Part shown: piece by piece, positions 51,943-60,559 of the stretch
How positions within the stretch are numbered: the first letter of the stretch is position 1
Layout: the number at the start of each line of letters is the position of its first letter
NCBI RefSeq assembly: GCF_003014735.1
Contig: NZ_PYAX01000002.1
Location: 496,001 to 560,000 of the forward strand
DNA: 64,000 nucleotides
Direction: 5' to 3'
Origin: Saccharothrix carnea
GTDB lineage: Bacteria; Actinomycetota; Actinomycetes; Mycobacteriales; Pseudonocardiaceae
Position numbers and translations under genes: made by a program
The notes under the pieces: model-generated
Told to the model about the DNA's origin: nothing
The model's input: only the letters and a program-made list of their open reading frames with translations
Databases searched by the model: none

Positions 51943-52710
51943 ATGGGCGTGGTCGAAGCGGCCCGTGCGGTGGCCCGCGAGCAGGTGCTGGTGGCGATGC
52001 TCGGCAACATCCCCCGCCTGCTGGCCGACCCGGTCTGGCGGGTCACCGACCCGGACGAGGGACGCGGGCTCGGCGTGCTGCTGATACCGGGTTTCGGCTT
52101 CGGCGACTGGAGCCTGCAACTGGCCCGCACCTGGCTGCGCAAACGCGGTTACCTGCCCAGCAGGGCGCGGATCGGGATGAACGTCGGCTGCACGTCCGAG
52201 CTGGTCGACCGCCTGGAACGCAGGGCGGAGGCGCACGCCGAGGCGACCGGCGGCCGGGTCGTGCTGTTCGGGCAGAGCCGCGGCGGCGGTCTGGCCAGGC
52301 TGGTGGCCGTGCGCAGGCCGGACGTCGTGCGCGGACTGGTCATGCTCGCCAGCCCGGTGCTGGACCAGCTGGGAGCGCACCCGAGCGTGGTGCGGGTGGC
52401 GCGGAAGCTGGCCAGGTTGTCACGGGCGGGCGTGCCCGGCCTGTTGGACGAGGACTGCTTCGCGGGCGCGTGCTACGACACCAACTCGACCGCCATGGCC
52501 GAGCCGTTGCGGGTGCCCGCCGTGGCCGTGTTCTCCCGCAACGACCTCATCGCGCCGTGGGAGCTGTGCGCCGACCCGTGCGCGGACTGCGTCGAGGTGG
52601 CCAGCACGCACACCGGCATGGGCCTGGACCCCGAGGTGTACCGGCTCCTGGCGCCACGACTGGCCGCGTGGGCGCGGAACCGGGAACCGGCGGTCTCGGT
52701 GGCGAGCTGA
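51943..52710 (+). CDS. Alpha/beta hydrolase
   Basis: A 255-residue hydrolase with nucleophile elbow LFGQSRGGGLA (Ser), an Asp at FSRNDLIAPW and the final His in ASTHTGMGL. ATG at 51943 has GGGAGG upstream. No membrane anchor. Related to PGAP1/esterase-like lipases; substrate unknown. Convergent to the desulfurase gene. Confidence 0.85.
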   Translation: MGVVEAARAVAREQVLVAMLGNIPRLLADPVWRVTDPDEGRGLGVLLIPGFGFGDWSLQLARTWLRKRGYLPSRARIGMNVGCTSELVDRLERRAEAHAEATGGRVVLFGQSRGGGLARLVAVRRPDVVRGLVMLASPVLDQLGAHPSVVRVARKLARLSRAGVPGLLDEDCFAGACYDTNSTAMAEPLRVPAVAVFSRNDLIAPWELCADPCADCVEVASTHTGMGLDPEVYRLLAPRLAAWARNREPAVSVAS

Positions 52711-52722
52711 CCCCGCGTCGGC

Positions 52723-54072
52723 CTACCGCGTCGGCGGCACGTGCAGCCGGGAGCCGGTGGCCTCGGTGCTCGGCCACCACGCGCCGTCCTCGGCGACGTA
52801 GAACAGCCGCGGCCCGATCTCGCTGATCGTGCGCACCGCGTCCACCAACCGGTCGACGTGGTCCACGCCGATGCCCAGGCCGAGACTGGCGCGGACGGCC
52901 GTGCGCTCGCCCGACAGGTGCCTGGCCAGCGGCCTCGCGCAGAAGTCGCCGTGCCGGACGCCGATGCCGTACTCCACCGACAGGGCGGTCGCGAGCAACG
53001 CCGAGTCCACGCCGTCCACGGTGAACGCGACCATCGCCACCCGTTCGCTGGTGGTGCCGAACAACGACACCTCGACCACCTCCGGTATCTCGGCCAGCCC
53101 CGAGCGCAACCGGTTGAGCAGCACCGATTCGTACGGCATCACCGAGTTCCAGGCGGTCTGCAGCGTCTGGCACGCCGCCGCCAACGCCACCGCGCCGACC
53201 ACGTTCGCCCCGCCCGCCTCGTGCCGGGCCGCACCCGATGCCCACGTCACCGTGCCGTCGCCGACGTGCACCGTGGCGCCGCAGCCCGCCAGGTGCGGCC
53301 GTGCGGCGGCCAGCCAGTCCGGCCGTCCCGCCAGCACGCCGATGCCGAACGGCGCGTACATCTTGTGCCCGCTGAACGCCACGTAGTCCACGTCCAGGGC
53401 GGTGATGTCGATCGGCTGGTGCGCGGCCAACTGCGCCGCGTCCACCGCGATCCGCGCGCCGTGCCGGCGGCACAGCGCGACGATGTCCTCCAACGGCATC
53501 AGCTCGCCGGTCACGTTGAGCACCGCGCTGACCGCCACCAGCACGGGCCCGCCGAGCGTGCGCAGCGCGTCGTCCAACGACGCCAGCATGTCCTCCACCG
53601 ACGACGGGATCGGCAGCCGGTGCACGTCCTGCCACGGCAGCAGCAGGGCGTGGTGCTCGCTGGAGAACACCACCACCGTCGTGCCGTCCGGGACGGCCAT
53701 CGCCAGCAGCTTCACCGCGTCGGTCGTGTTGCGGGTGAGTACCAGGTAGTCGTCGTCCCGGCAGCCGATGAACGCGCGGACCACGCGCCGCGCCTCTTCG
53801 AACCGGGCCGTGGACATCGCCGACAACGTGCCCGAACCCTCGTGCGCGCTGGCGTACCACGGCAGGAACGCCTGCGCGGCCTCGGCGACGGCGACCATGC
53901 ACGGCGCGGTGGCGGCGTGGTCGAAGTTCGCGAACGACGCCGTCGCGCCGGAGCCCAGCGGCACCTGGAGGTCCGCGCCGAGCACGGCGGGCAGCACCGA
54001 CCGCGCGCCCTCGGTCGGCCGGTGCTGGGCGAACGGCCTGACCGTCCGGTCCGGGTCGAGGAACAGGGTCAC
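52723..54072 (-). CDS. SufS-like class V aminotransferase/cysteine desulfurase
   Basis: A 449-residue fold-type I PLP enzyme. It has LTRNTTDAVKLLA (phosphate loop), VDAAQLAAHQPID with Asp211, FSGHKMYAPFG with Schiff-base Lys237, and RHGDFCARPL with Cys378 at the SufS persulfide position (RxGHHCA). The conserved Cys supports sulfur removal from cysteine or an analogue rather than simple transamination. GTG start overlaps the cysteine-synthase-like stop as GTGA. Last gene of the SAT/JAMM-exporter operon. Confidence 0.85.
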   Translation of the reverse strand: MTLFLDPDRTVRPFAQHRPTEGARSVLPAVLGADLQVPLGSGATASFANFDHAATAPCMVAVAEAAQAFLPWYASAHEGSGTLSAMSTARFEEARRVVRAFIGCRDDDYLVLTRNTTDAVKLLAMAVPDGTTVVVFSSEHHALLLPWQDVHRLPIPSSVEDMLASLDDALRTLGGPVLVAVSAVLNVTGELMPLEDIVALCRRHGARIAVDAAQLAAHQPIDITALDVDYVAFSGHKMYAPFGIGVLAGRPDWLAAARPHLAGCGATVHVGDGTVTWASGAARHEAGGANVVGAVALAAACQTLQTAWNSVMPYESVLLNRLRSGLAEIPEVVEVSLFGTTSERVAMVAFTVDGVDSALLATALSVEYGIGVRHGDFCARPLARHLSGERTAVRASLGLGIGVDHVDRLVDAVRTISEIGPRLFYVAEDGAWWPSTEATGSRLHVPPTR

Positions 54073-55049
54073 CGCGCTTCTCCGGCGAGTGAGCCCTCGG
54101 CGAAGGCGACATCCGCGTCGACGTCCTCGGGCAGCGCGTCCAGGTAGTCGTGCACGCCGTCGTAGGCGAAGGTCAGCACCCGCGACCCGGCGGGCAGCGT
54201 CCGCGCCACCCGGCACGCGGCCACCAGGTTGGCCGCGGACGAGATCCCGACAGCCAACCCTTCGGTCCGCATCACGCGCTGCATCATCTGCCGCGCGTCC
54301 TCGAACGACACCTGCTCCTCGTCGGTGATCAGACTCAAGTCGAGCACCGCGGGCACCAACCCGACCGCCAAGCCCTGGATCGGGTGCGTGACGAACCTGT
54401 TCTCCCGCAACGAACAACCCTCCGGCTGCACGGCCACGATCCGCATCGACGGGTTGTGCTCGGACAGCACCCGGCCGACACCGGTGAGGTGACCGCCCGT
54501 GCCGACACCGGCGACCAGCGCGTCCGGCAGCCGTGCCCCGAGCGCGTCCATGATCTCCACCGCCGTGGTCCGCTCGTGGATCGCCGGGTTCGCCGGGTTG
54601 GCCTGCTGGTTGAGCATCACCCAGTCCGGGTTGTCGAACAGCAGCCCCAACGCCATCTCGGCGTGCGAGTTGTTTCCCAGCGTGTGGTCGGACAGCCGCA
54701 CCTCGGCGCCGTAGCTCCGCAGCAACCGCTGCTTGGCCGGGCTGTAATTGTCCGGGATCACCAGCACCAGCCGGTAACCCAGGATCGCCGCCGCCATGGC
54801 CAGCCCGATGCCGGTGTTGCCGCCGGTGGACTCGATGATCGTCTGCCCGCTGCCGCGGACCAGCTCACCGTCCTTCTCCGCCTCCAGGATCATGTTCAAC
54901 GCGATGCGCACCTTGTGGCTGCCACCGGGGTTGAGCAGCTCCAGCTTCACCAGCAGTTCGCGGTCCAGGTCCGGTGCCAGCCGGGACAGCCGCACGATCG
55001 GCGTGTCGCCGATCGCGTCCAACACCGAGTCGGCGATGCCCTTGCCCAT
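54069..55049 (-). CDS. Cysteine-synthase-family PLP enzyme
   Basis: A 326-residue fold-type II PLP enzyme. PLP Lys46 lies in NPGGSHKVR, where canonical CysK/CysM read NPGGSVKDR. ESTGGNTGIGLA binds the substrate carboxylate, and VAGVGTGGHLTGVGR binds the phosphate. The family replaces the acetoxy group of O-acetylserine by sulfide or another nucleophile; CysM-type enzymes use a thiocarboxylated carrier protein. It follows the JAMM fusion by 3 bp. The SHK change suggests an altered nucleophile or acceptor. Confidence 0.88.
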   Translation of the reverse strand: MGKGIADSVLDAIGDTPIVRLSRLAPDLDRELLVKLELLNPGGSHKVRIALNMILEAEKDGELVRGSGQTIIESTGGNTGIGLAMAAAILGYRLVLVIPDNYSPAKQRLLRSYGAEVRLSDHTLGNNSHAEMALGLLFDNPDWVMLNQQANPANPAIHERTTAVEIMDALGARLPDALVAGVGTGGHLTGVGRVLSEHNPSMRIVAVQPEGCSLRENRFVTHPIQGLAVGLVPAVLDLSLITDEEQVSFEDARQMMQRVMRTEGLAVGISSAANLVAACRVARTLPAGSRVLTFAYDGVHDYLDALPEDVDADVAFAEGSLAGEAR

Positions 55050-55052
55050 GTC

Positions 55053-56498
55053 TCACTCCTGCTTGGCGTGCGGGGGGACGGTTTTCTCGCGCGGCGCGCC
55101 GAAGGTCGCGATCGCGGTGTAGCGGCCGAGGTCGGCGTCGAAGTCGAACAGCCGCGCGCCGAGCACCTCGTCCCGCGAGGTGTCCACGACGAGGTGGCGC
55201 ACCGGGTAGACCGGCGTGCCCTCGTAGACGGCGAACCGGTGGTCCTCGTCGCTGAAGTACGCGCCCGCGTCGGGGTGCGAGTGGTAGATCACGCGGACCG
55301 GGTCGTCGCCGTCGAACGAGTCCTCCAGCTCGCGCAGGTCGTCCACGCCGAACGCGTACCCGGTCCGGCTCTCCCGGTCGTAGACCCCGGGCCGGTCCTC
55401 GATCACGTTGACGCAGTCCTTCACGCCGCTGTCCCGGATGAACCCGCACGCCTCGGACGGGTAGCGGGCCAGCACGTGCCGGTAGACCTCGGCGAGCGCC
55501 GCGTCGGTCGGCCGCCCGTCGTCGACCGCGGGCACGACGGCGGCGTTCGCGGGCGGTGGCAGCGCCTTGCGCTGGTTCCACTGCGTCACGCCGAACGCGC
55601 CCAGGATCACCAACGTCAGCAGCACGTCGACCCAGCCGAACGACGCACCCTCGATCACCACGGCCAGGAACTGCGCGATGATCGGGAACAGCACGAACGC
55701 GAACGACACGATGACCGTGTCCATCCGCTGGAGCAGCCAGAAGTACACCGCGAAGCCGATGGCGGACGCCACGATGCCCAGGTAGATCGTCGCGCCGACG
55801 CTGCGGGCGGTGAACGCCTCCGCGCCGGGCCGTTCGACGATCAGGCCCAGGCCCGTGAGCAGCACGCCGCCGACGGCCATCGGCATCGTGTTCAACGTCA
55901 GCGCGGGCATCCGGCCGCCGTGCTTCTTGATCATGATGTAGGCCAGCGCGTGGATCACCGCCGCGCCCAGCAGCGCGGCCACGCCGATCACGTTCGTCAC
56001 CGCGACGCCCTGCGAGTGCACGATCAGCGTGCCCAGCGCGGCGAACGCGACCAGCACGGCGGCGGCCTGCGTCGTGGTGATGCGCGTGCGCAGGATCGGC
56101 ACGCTGAACACGATCATCAGGATCGACACCGACGACACGCAGATCGACGCCAGGCCGGACGACACGTACAGCTCGCCGTAGTTGAACAGGAAGAACGGCA
56201 CGGTGAAGTAGCAGCCGACCATGAAGGCGAAGAACCAGCCCATGCCGCTCGGGTAGCGCAGCGGCTTGCGCAGCACGAGGCAGGCCGCGATGAACGCCGG
56301 CCCGGCGACGATGAAGCGCAGGCCGGACGCCGTGAGCGGCGGCATGTCGGTGATCGCGAGCTTGATCGCGATCCAGGTCGAGCCCCAGATCAGCACGACG
56401 GCGACGAAGCTCACCGCGATCAACGCCTTGTGCTGCGGGGGACGACCGGGCGTCGAGGCGGCGGCGGGCCGCGGCGCCTCGATCTCAGGAGCGGACAT
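55053..56498 (-). CDS. EamA/DMT exporter fused to a JAMM (Mov34/M67) isopeptidase
   Basis: A single 481-residue frame. Residues about 25-310 are ten-helix EamA permease (IWGSTWIAIKLAITDMPPL, RFIVAGPAFIAAC; second repeat after about 165). Residues about 330-460 are a JAMM domain with all catalytic positions: Glu349 in YPSEACGF, then H406-S-H408, Ser416 and Asp419 in the HxHx7SxxD motif. DMT proteins have a cytoplasmic C-terminus, so the peptidase faces the cytosol. JAMM enzymes such as Mec release cysteine from the carrier CysO; EamA members export cysteine and O-acetylserine. Between the SAT gene (85 bp) and cysteine synthase (3 bp). Confidence 0.9.
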   Translation of the reverse strand: MSAPEIEAPRPAAASTPGRPPQHKALIAVSFVAVVLIWGSTWIAIKLAITDMPPLTASGLRFIVAGPAFIAACLVLRKPLRYPSGMGWFFAFMVGCYFTVPFFLFNYGELYVSSGLASICVSSVSILMIVFSVPILRTRITTTQAAAVLVAFAALGTLIVHSQGVAVTNVIGVAALLGAAVIHALAYIMIKKHGGRMPALTLNTMPMAVGGVLLTGLGLIVERPGAEAFTARSVGATIYLGIVASAIGFAVYFWLLQRMDTVIVSFAFVLFPIIAQFLAVVIEGASFGWVDVLLTLVILGAFGVTQWNQRKALPPPANAAVVPAVDDGRPTDAALAEVYRHVLARYPSEACGFIRDSGVKDCVNVIEDRPGVYDRESRTGYAFGVDDLRELEDSFDGDDPVRVIYHSHPDAGAYFSDEDHRFAVYEGTPVYPVRHLVVDTSRDEVLGARLFDFDADLGRYTAIATFGAPREKTVPPHAKQE

Positions 56499-56583
56499 CG
56501 GAGCGGGATCTCCAGACTGGATTCATGGGTGTGCTGGTCGGGCGCGACGGCGGGCCGCGGGTGACCGGACCGGTGGTGGCGGT

Positions 56584-57591
56584 TCAGCCGGCCGCGGTGC
56601 GGGGCAGCGGGGCCACCCGCGACTTGCGGGCCAACGGGATGCCGACGGTCACCTCGGACCCGCCGTGGCTGACCCGGATGTGCGCCACCGAGCGCAGCCC
56701 GCGCGCCCGCGGCGAGATCTGGAACGTGAGGCACTTGGCGTTGTTCTGCAGCACGGACCAGTCCCCCGCGGCCAGCGGCAGCTGGGTGGGCCCGAGCAGC
56801 TGCACCTCGAGGCCCGGGCGGTCGAGGTCGTTGCCGTGCAACCGGAAGCGGTACTCGCCGAGCCCTTCCACGCCGTAGACGGTGATCGGGCGCGGGCCCG
56901 CGACCATCTGGTACTGGTGCAGCACGGCCACCTGGGCGCCGGCGGGCACGTTCGAGCGCACCAGGGCGTGGCTGCCGATCATGACGTCGTCGCCGACCGT
57001 GATCGGACCGAGCACGCGGGCGAACCCGCCGACCTGCACCCGGTCGCCGAGCGTGGGGTGCCGCCTGCCCGCGGCGTTGTCCGCGATGCCCAGCGCCCCG
57101 AGCACCACGCCCTGCAGGATGTAGCAGTCCGCACCGATGGTGGCGTCCTCGCCGATCACCGTGCCGATGCCGTGGTCGATGATGAACCGGGGGCCGATGG
57201 TCGCGCCGGGGTGGATCTCCACGCCCGTGCGGACCTTCGCCGCTTCGGAGATCTTGCGGGCCAGCACGCGTTGCCGCCACTGGTCGCCGCACGGCGTCGT
57301 CAGCACCTCGTGCGCGACGCGATAGGCCAGCACGGCCTCGAAGCACGCGTACGCCTCCAGCACGTACTGCCACGAGCCCAGGCTCGCCGGGTCGCGCCGC
57401 GCGAGCGCCAGCAGGTCGCCGACTGCCAGGTCGGCGGCGCGCCGGACCAAGGCGGCGGAATCGAGACCGAGTGCGGCCGAATCGGACGCGTGCGGTGCGA
57501 GCACGTTCTCCGCCACCCGAACTATTTCCGGGTAAGCGGCGTCCGGTTCCCGATCAACGGGACAGGCGGACTCCTCTCGAACGACAGACAC
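56584..57591 (-). CDS. Serine O-acetyltransferase with extra C-terminal domain
   Basis: A 335-residue left-handed beta-helix acetyltransferase. VRTGVEIHPGATIG, FIIDHGIGTVIGE with catalytic Asp139-His140, and GDRVQVGG coils span about 120-225. It makes O-acetylserine from serine and acetyl-CoA. After about 235 an unusual beta-rich domain of 90-100 residues follows (VYGVEGLGEYRFRLHG, QISPRARGLRSVAHIRVSHG), resembling an IPT/TIG or filamin-like fold not found in CysE. GTG start with GGGGGA 5 nt upstream. First gene of the four-gene operon. Confidence 0.85.
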   Translation of the reverse strand: MSVVREESACPVDREPDAAYPEIVRVAENVLAPHASDSAALGLDSAALVRRAADLAVGDLLALARRDPASLGSWQYVLEAYACFEAVLAYRVAHEVLTTPCGDQWRQRVLARKISEAAKVRTGVEIHPGATIGPRFIIDHGIGTVIGEDATIGADCYILQGVVLGALGIADNAAGRRHPTLGDRVQVGGFARVLGPITVGDDVMIGSHALVRSNVPAGAQVAVLHQYQMVAGPRPITVYGVEGLGEYRFRLHGNDLDRPGLEVQLLGPTQLPLAAGDWSVLQNNAKCLTFQISPRARGLRSVAHIRVSHGGSEVTVGIPLARKSRVAPLPRTAAG

Positions 57592-57985
57592 CGGTTCCCC
57601 CTAGTCAACAGATGATGTCGCGGTCGGCGACATTACCTCGGTTTCCACACTTCGGCGACCGCAGTTTTGCGGCTCGGCTCGGCCGACCGGGCGGCTTGTT
57701 GCGCCGATCGGTCGCACTTCGTTACGCCGTCATCGGGCACGTTCACTGCATTGGCCCAGTGGCGGAGATCGAGATTAACGTAGATTAATAAATCCGAAAC
57801 ACATCGTAGTGCGATACTTCACCCGGATGTCCCAACGACCTGCATGCGCGAACTATATGGCCAGGTCACGTGGCATAACCGGCCTGTCCTCCGGCTTGCC
57901 CGGTCCGCTAGCATCCCGTCATCGCACCCTTGGCCGCCCGGTCGACCGGCGGCCGCAATGGTCGTGCGGGTACTGGGGAGGCACG
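57592..57985. other. Divergent control region between the SAT operon and the methyltransferase gene
   Basis: 394 bp without a gene. It contains the inverted repeat at 57615-57633 and an AT-rich island at about 57770-57815 (attaacgtagattaataaat), the lowest-GC stretch I noticed in the window, which may carry promoters. Confidence 0.6.
57615..57633. promoter_or_regulatory. Inverted repeat before the SAT operon
   Basis: ATGTCGC (57615-57621) and GCGACAT (57627-57633) are perfect 7-bp halves around GGTCG, 23 bp upstream of the SAT start codon. Candidate operator or leader hairpin. Confidence 0.45.
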
Positions 57986-58813
57986 TTGTCCGGGGGTTTG
58001 TCGCAGCCTGCCGTGGATTTCCACGCCTTCGAGTTGTCGCGCTGGCAACGCGTGGTGGACAGATATCACCGATCCTGGGGCGAGTTGACCGGTTCAGCCG
58101 GTTCGGGACTGCTCGACGTGATCGGCGTCGAGCCCGGAACGCGGTTGCTGGACGTCGCGACGGGACCGGGATATGTCGCGGCTGCGGCTTCCCGAAGAGG
58201 GGCGCGGTCGGTCGGTGTCGACTTCTCCGCGCCGATGGTCGCGAAAGCGCGGGCGTTGTTCCCGGAGGTCGAGTTCCGCGAGGGCGACGCGCTCGACCTG
58301 CCGTTCGGCGACGGCTCGTTCGACCGGGTCGTGATGAACTTCGGGCTGCTGCACCTGGGCGACCCGGAGCGGGCGATCCGGGAGGCGTTCCGGGTCCTGG
58401 TGCCCGGCGGGGTCTTCGGCTTCACGGTGTGGGCGTCGCCGGAGGAGGCGGTGGGGTTCTCGCTGCTCTCCGACGCGATCATGGAGTTCGGCGAGCCCGT
58501 GGAGCTGCCCGAGGGTCCCGACTTCTACCACTACAGCGAGCCGGACAACTGCCGCGCGTCGCTGGCCGCCGCGGGGTTCGTCGACACCGGTGCCGAGGTG
58601 CTGGACCTCGACTGGCACCTGGCGAGCGTGGACGACCTGTTCCCGGCGTACCGGCAGGCGACCGTGCGCACCGGTGCCCTCCTGGACGGCCAGAGCGACC
58701 GCGACCGTGAGAAGATCGAACTGCGGGTGCGGGAGACGGCGGCGCGGTTCTCGGACGGGGACGGCGGGCTGGTGATCCCGATGCCCGCGGTCGCGGTCCG
58801 GGGTCGGAGGTGA
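57986..58813 (+). CDS. Class I SAM-dependent methyltransferase (UbiE type)
   Basis: A 275-residue methyltransferase with RLLDVATGPGYVAAAA, SVGVDFSAPMV, LPFGDGSFDRVVMNFGLLHL and VLVPGGVFGFTVWASP. The start is taken as TTG at 57986, which follows GGGGAGG by 4 nt; longer in-frame upstream sequence is not family-like. It is divergent from the SAT operon and could modify its product. The hemerythrin gene follows. Confidence 0.85.
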   Translation: MSGGLSQPAVDFHAFELSRWQRVVDRYHRSWGELTGSAGSGLLDVIGVEPGTRLLDVATGPGYVAAAASRRGARSVGVDFSAPMVAKARALFPEVEFREGDALDLPFGDGSFDRVVMNFGLLHLGDPERAIREAFRVLVPGGVFGFTVWASPEEAVGFSLLSDAIMEFGEPVELPEGPDFYHYSEPDNCRASLAAAGFVDTGAEVLDLDWHLASVDDLFPAYRQATVRTGALLDGQSDRDREKIELRVRETAARFSDGDGGLVIPMPAVAVRGRR

Positions 58814-58841
58814 GCGGGTCATCGAACCGTCGTCGCGGCTG

Positions 58842-59282
58842 GTGGCGTTCGGCAACCAGCTCGTGCAGGCGCACATCGCGCTGCGCGAGCGGCTGGAGTC
58901 GCTGAGGGACGGGCTCGTGGACGGCGCGGAGGTCGCCGACCTGCGGTCGCACTGCCTGTCGTTCTGCGCCGCCGTGCAGCGGCACCACGTCGCCGAGGAC
59001 GACGGCGTGTTCCCGGTGCTGGCCCGGGAGCACCCGGAGCTGCGGTCGGTGCTGGACGAGCTGGGCCGTGATCACCGGATCGTGTCCGACGCGTTGAGGG
59101 CGCTGGGCGAGTCCGTCGACGCCGATCCGGTGGCGTTCCGGCGCGAGGTCGACAGCGTGGCCGCGTTGCTGGAAACCCACTTCACCTATGAGGAGCGCAA
59201 GATCGCGGACGTGCTGTCGGCGTTGACCGGGCGGCTCGACGCGGCCGACGCGGCGCTGATCACGCGCGCCACGACGGTGTGA
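58842..59282 (+). CDS. Hemerythrin domain protein
   Basis: About 146 residues, a four-helix HHE cation-binding protein: QAHIALRERLESL, HHVAEDDGVFPVL (HxxxE), RDHRIVSDALRAL and HFTYEERKI provide His/Glu ligands of a diiron site. GTG at 58842 is the first usable start, but family-like sequence (VIEPSSRL) continues upstream in frame to the methyltransferase stop without a standard start codon, so the true start is uncertain. Confidence 0.83.
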   Translation: MAFGNQLVQAHIALRERLESLRDGLVDGAEVADLRSHCLSFCAAVQRHHVAEDDGVFPVLAREHPELRSVLDELGRDHRIVSDALRALGESVDADPVAFRREVDSVAALLETHFTYEERKIADVLSALTGRLDAADAALITRATTV

Positions 59283-59383
59283 CGAAAGTTCGTTGATCAT
59301 TCACTCTGACGTGTGATCTTTCGTGCGATCCTGCCTGCGTGCGGCCACCCTGCGCCGCCGCACCCGGGAGGAGACACCTCATC

Positions 59384-60559
59384 GTGCGACTACGACCCCT
59401 GCTGAACCCGCTTGCCGTTGTCGTTTCCGTGACGGCCGTCGCCGCGGCCCTGCTGATCCCCACCGCGGCCGCCGGTGCCACGCCGATCACCGTCGCCCAG
59501 GCCCTCGGGCAGCAGAACGGCGCGTCCGCCACCGTGCGCGGTTACGTCGTCGGGCAGCCCACCGCCACCGACACCGTGGTGCGGTCCGGCTTCCCCTCCG
59601 ACTACGCGCTGGCGCTGGCCGACTCGCCGACCCAGGCGAGCACGAGCCAGATGCTGTACGTGCAGATCACGTCGGCGTTCCGGGCCCAGTGGGGCCTGCG
59701 GACCAACCCCGGCCTGCTCGGCACGCGGATCGACGTCACCGGTCCGCTGACCGCCTACTTCTCGCACCCGGGCCTGACGTCGCCGACTGCGTTCGCCCTC
59801 GCGGGCACCACGCCGACGTCCACCACGACCGCGCCCACCGTGACGTCCACGACGACACCCGGCGGCGGCTACGACGACACGTACTACCGCAACGCGCTCG
59901 GCAAGAGCGGCGCGTCGTTGAAGACGGCGTTGAACGGGATCATCCGCACCAACACCAAGCTGTCGTACGACCAGGTGTGGGAGGCGTTGAAGGTCACCGA
60001 CCAGGACCCGAACAACAGCGCCAACGTGATCCTGCTCTACACCGGGCGCTCGCAGGGCAAGACCACCAACGGCGGTGACCCGGACGACTGGAACCGGGAG
60101 CACGTCTGGGCGAAGTCCCACGGCGACTTCGGCACCGCGACCGGTCCGGGCACCGACATCCACCACCTGCGGCCCACCGACGTCTCGGTGAACGCGGAGC
60201 GCGGGAACAAGGACTTCGACCTGGGTGGTTCGCCGGTCGGCGAGGCTCCGGGCAACTACACCGACGCCGACTCGTGGGAGCCGCGCAACGCGGTCAAGGG
60301 CGATGTCGCGCGGATGCTGTTCTACATGGCGGTGCGGTACGAGGGCGGCGACGGGTACCCGAACCTGGAGATGAACAACAACGTCAACAACGGCACCGCG
60401 CCGTACCACGGCAGGCTGTCCGTGCTGCTGCAGTGGCACGCGCAGGACCCGCCGGACGCGTTCGAGAAGCGCCGCAACCAGGTGATCTACGACCGCTACC
60501 AGCGCAACCGCAACCCGTTCATCGACCACCCGGAGTGGGCCGCGTCGATCTGGGGCTAG
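59384..60559 (+). CDS. Secreted endonuclease I-type nuclease with N-terminal OB-like domain
   Basis: A 391-residue exported protein. The signal ends near PTAAAGA. Residues about 35-135 resemble the DUF6359/OB-fold module (ITVAQALGQQNGASATVRGYVVG). A Thr-rich linker (TPTSTTTAPTVTSTTTPGGG) follows. The rest is an endonuclease I catalytic domain with DWNREHVWAKSHGDF, the H/N metal-site motif, and TDIHHLRPTDVSVNAERGN. It degrades extracellular DNA/RNA. GTG start with GGGAGGAG upstream. Confidence 0.9.
   Translation: MRLRPLLNPLAVVVSVTAVAAALLIPTAAAGATPITVAQALGQQNGASATVRGYVVGQPTATDTVVRSGFPSDYALALADSPTQASTSQMLYVQITSAFRAQWGLRTNPGLLGTRIDVTGPLTAYFSHPGLTSPTAFALAGTTPTSTTTAPTVTSTTTPGGGYDDTYYRNALGKSGASLKTALNGIIRTNTKLSYDQVWEALKVTDQDPNNSANVILLYTGRSQGKTTNGGDPDDWNREHVWAKSHGDFGTATGPGTDIHHLRPTDVSVNAERGNKDFDLGGSPVGEAPGNYTDADSWEPRNAVKGDVARMLFYMAVRYEGGDGYPNLEMNNNVNNGTAPYHGRLSVLLQWHAQDPPDAFEKRRNQVIYDRYQRNRNPFIDHPEWAASIWG

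Noticed and set aside
52711..52736. Direct repeat of CCGCGTCGG between the hydrolase and desulfurase genes
   Set aside because: Nine bases twice in a GC-rich genome is expected by chance and does not form a hairpin.
54150..56564. An 804-codon plus-strand open frame opposite the sulfur operon
   Set aside because: The translation is His/Arg/Asp-rich low-complexity sequence typical of the antisense of GC-rich genes; the minus-strand genes carry full catalytic motifs.
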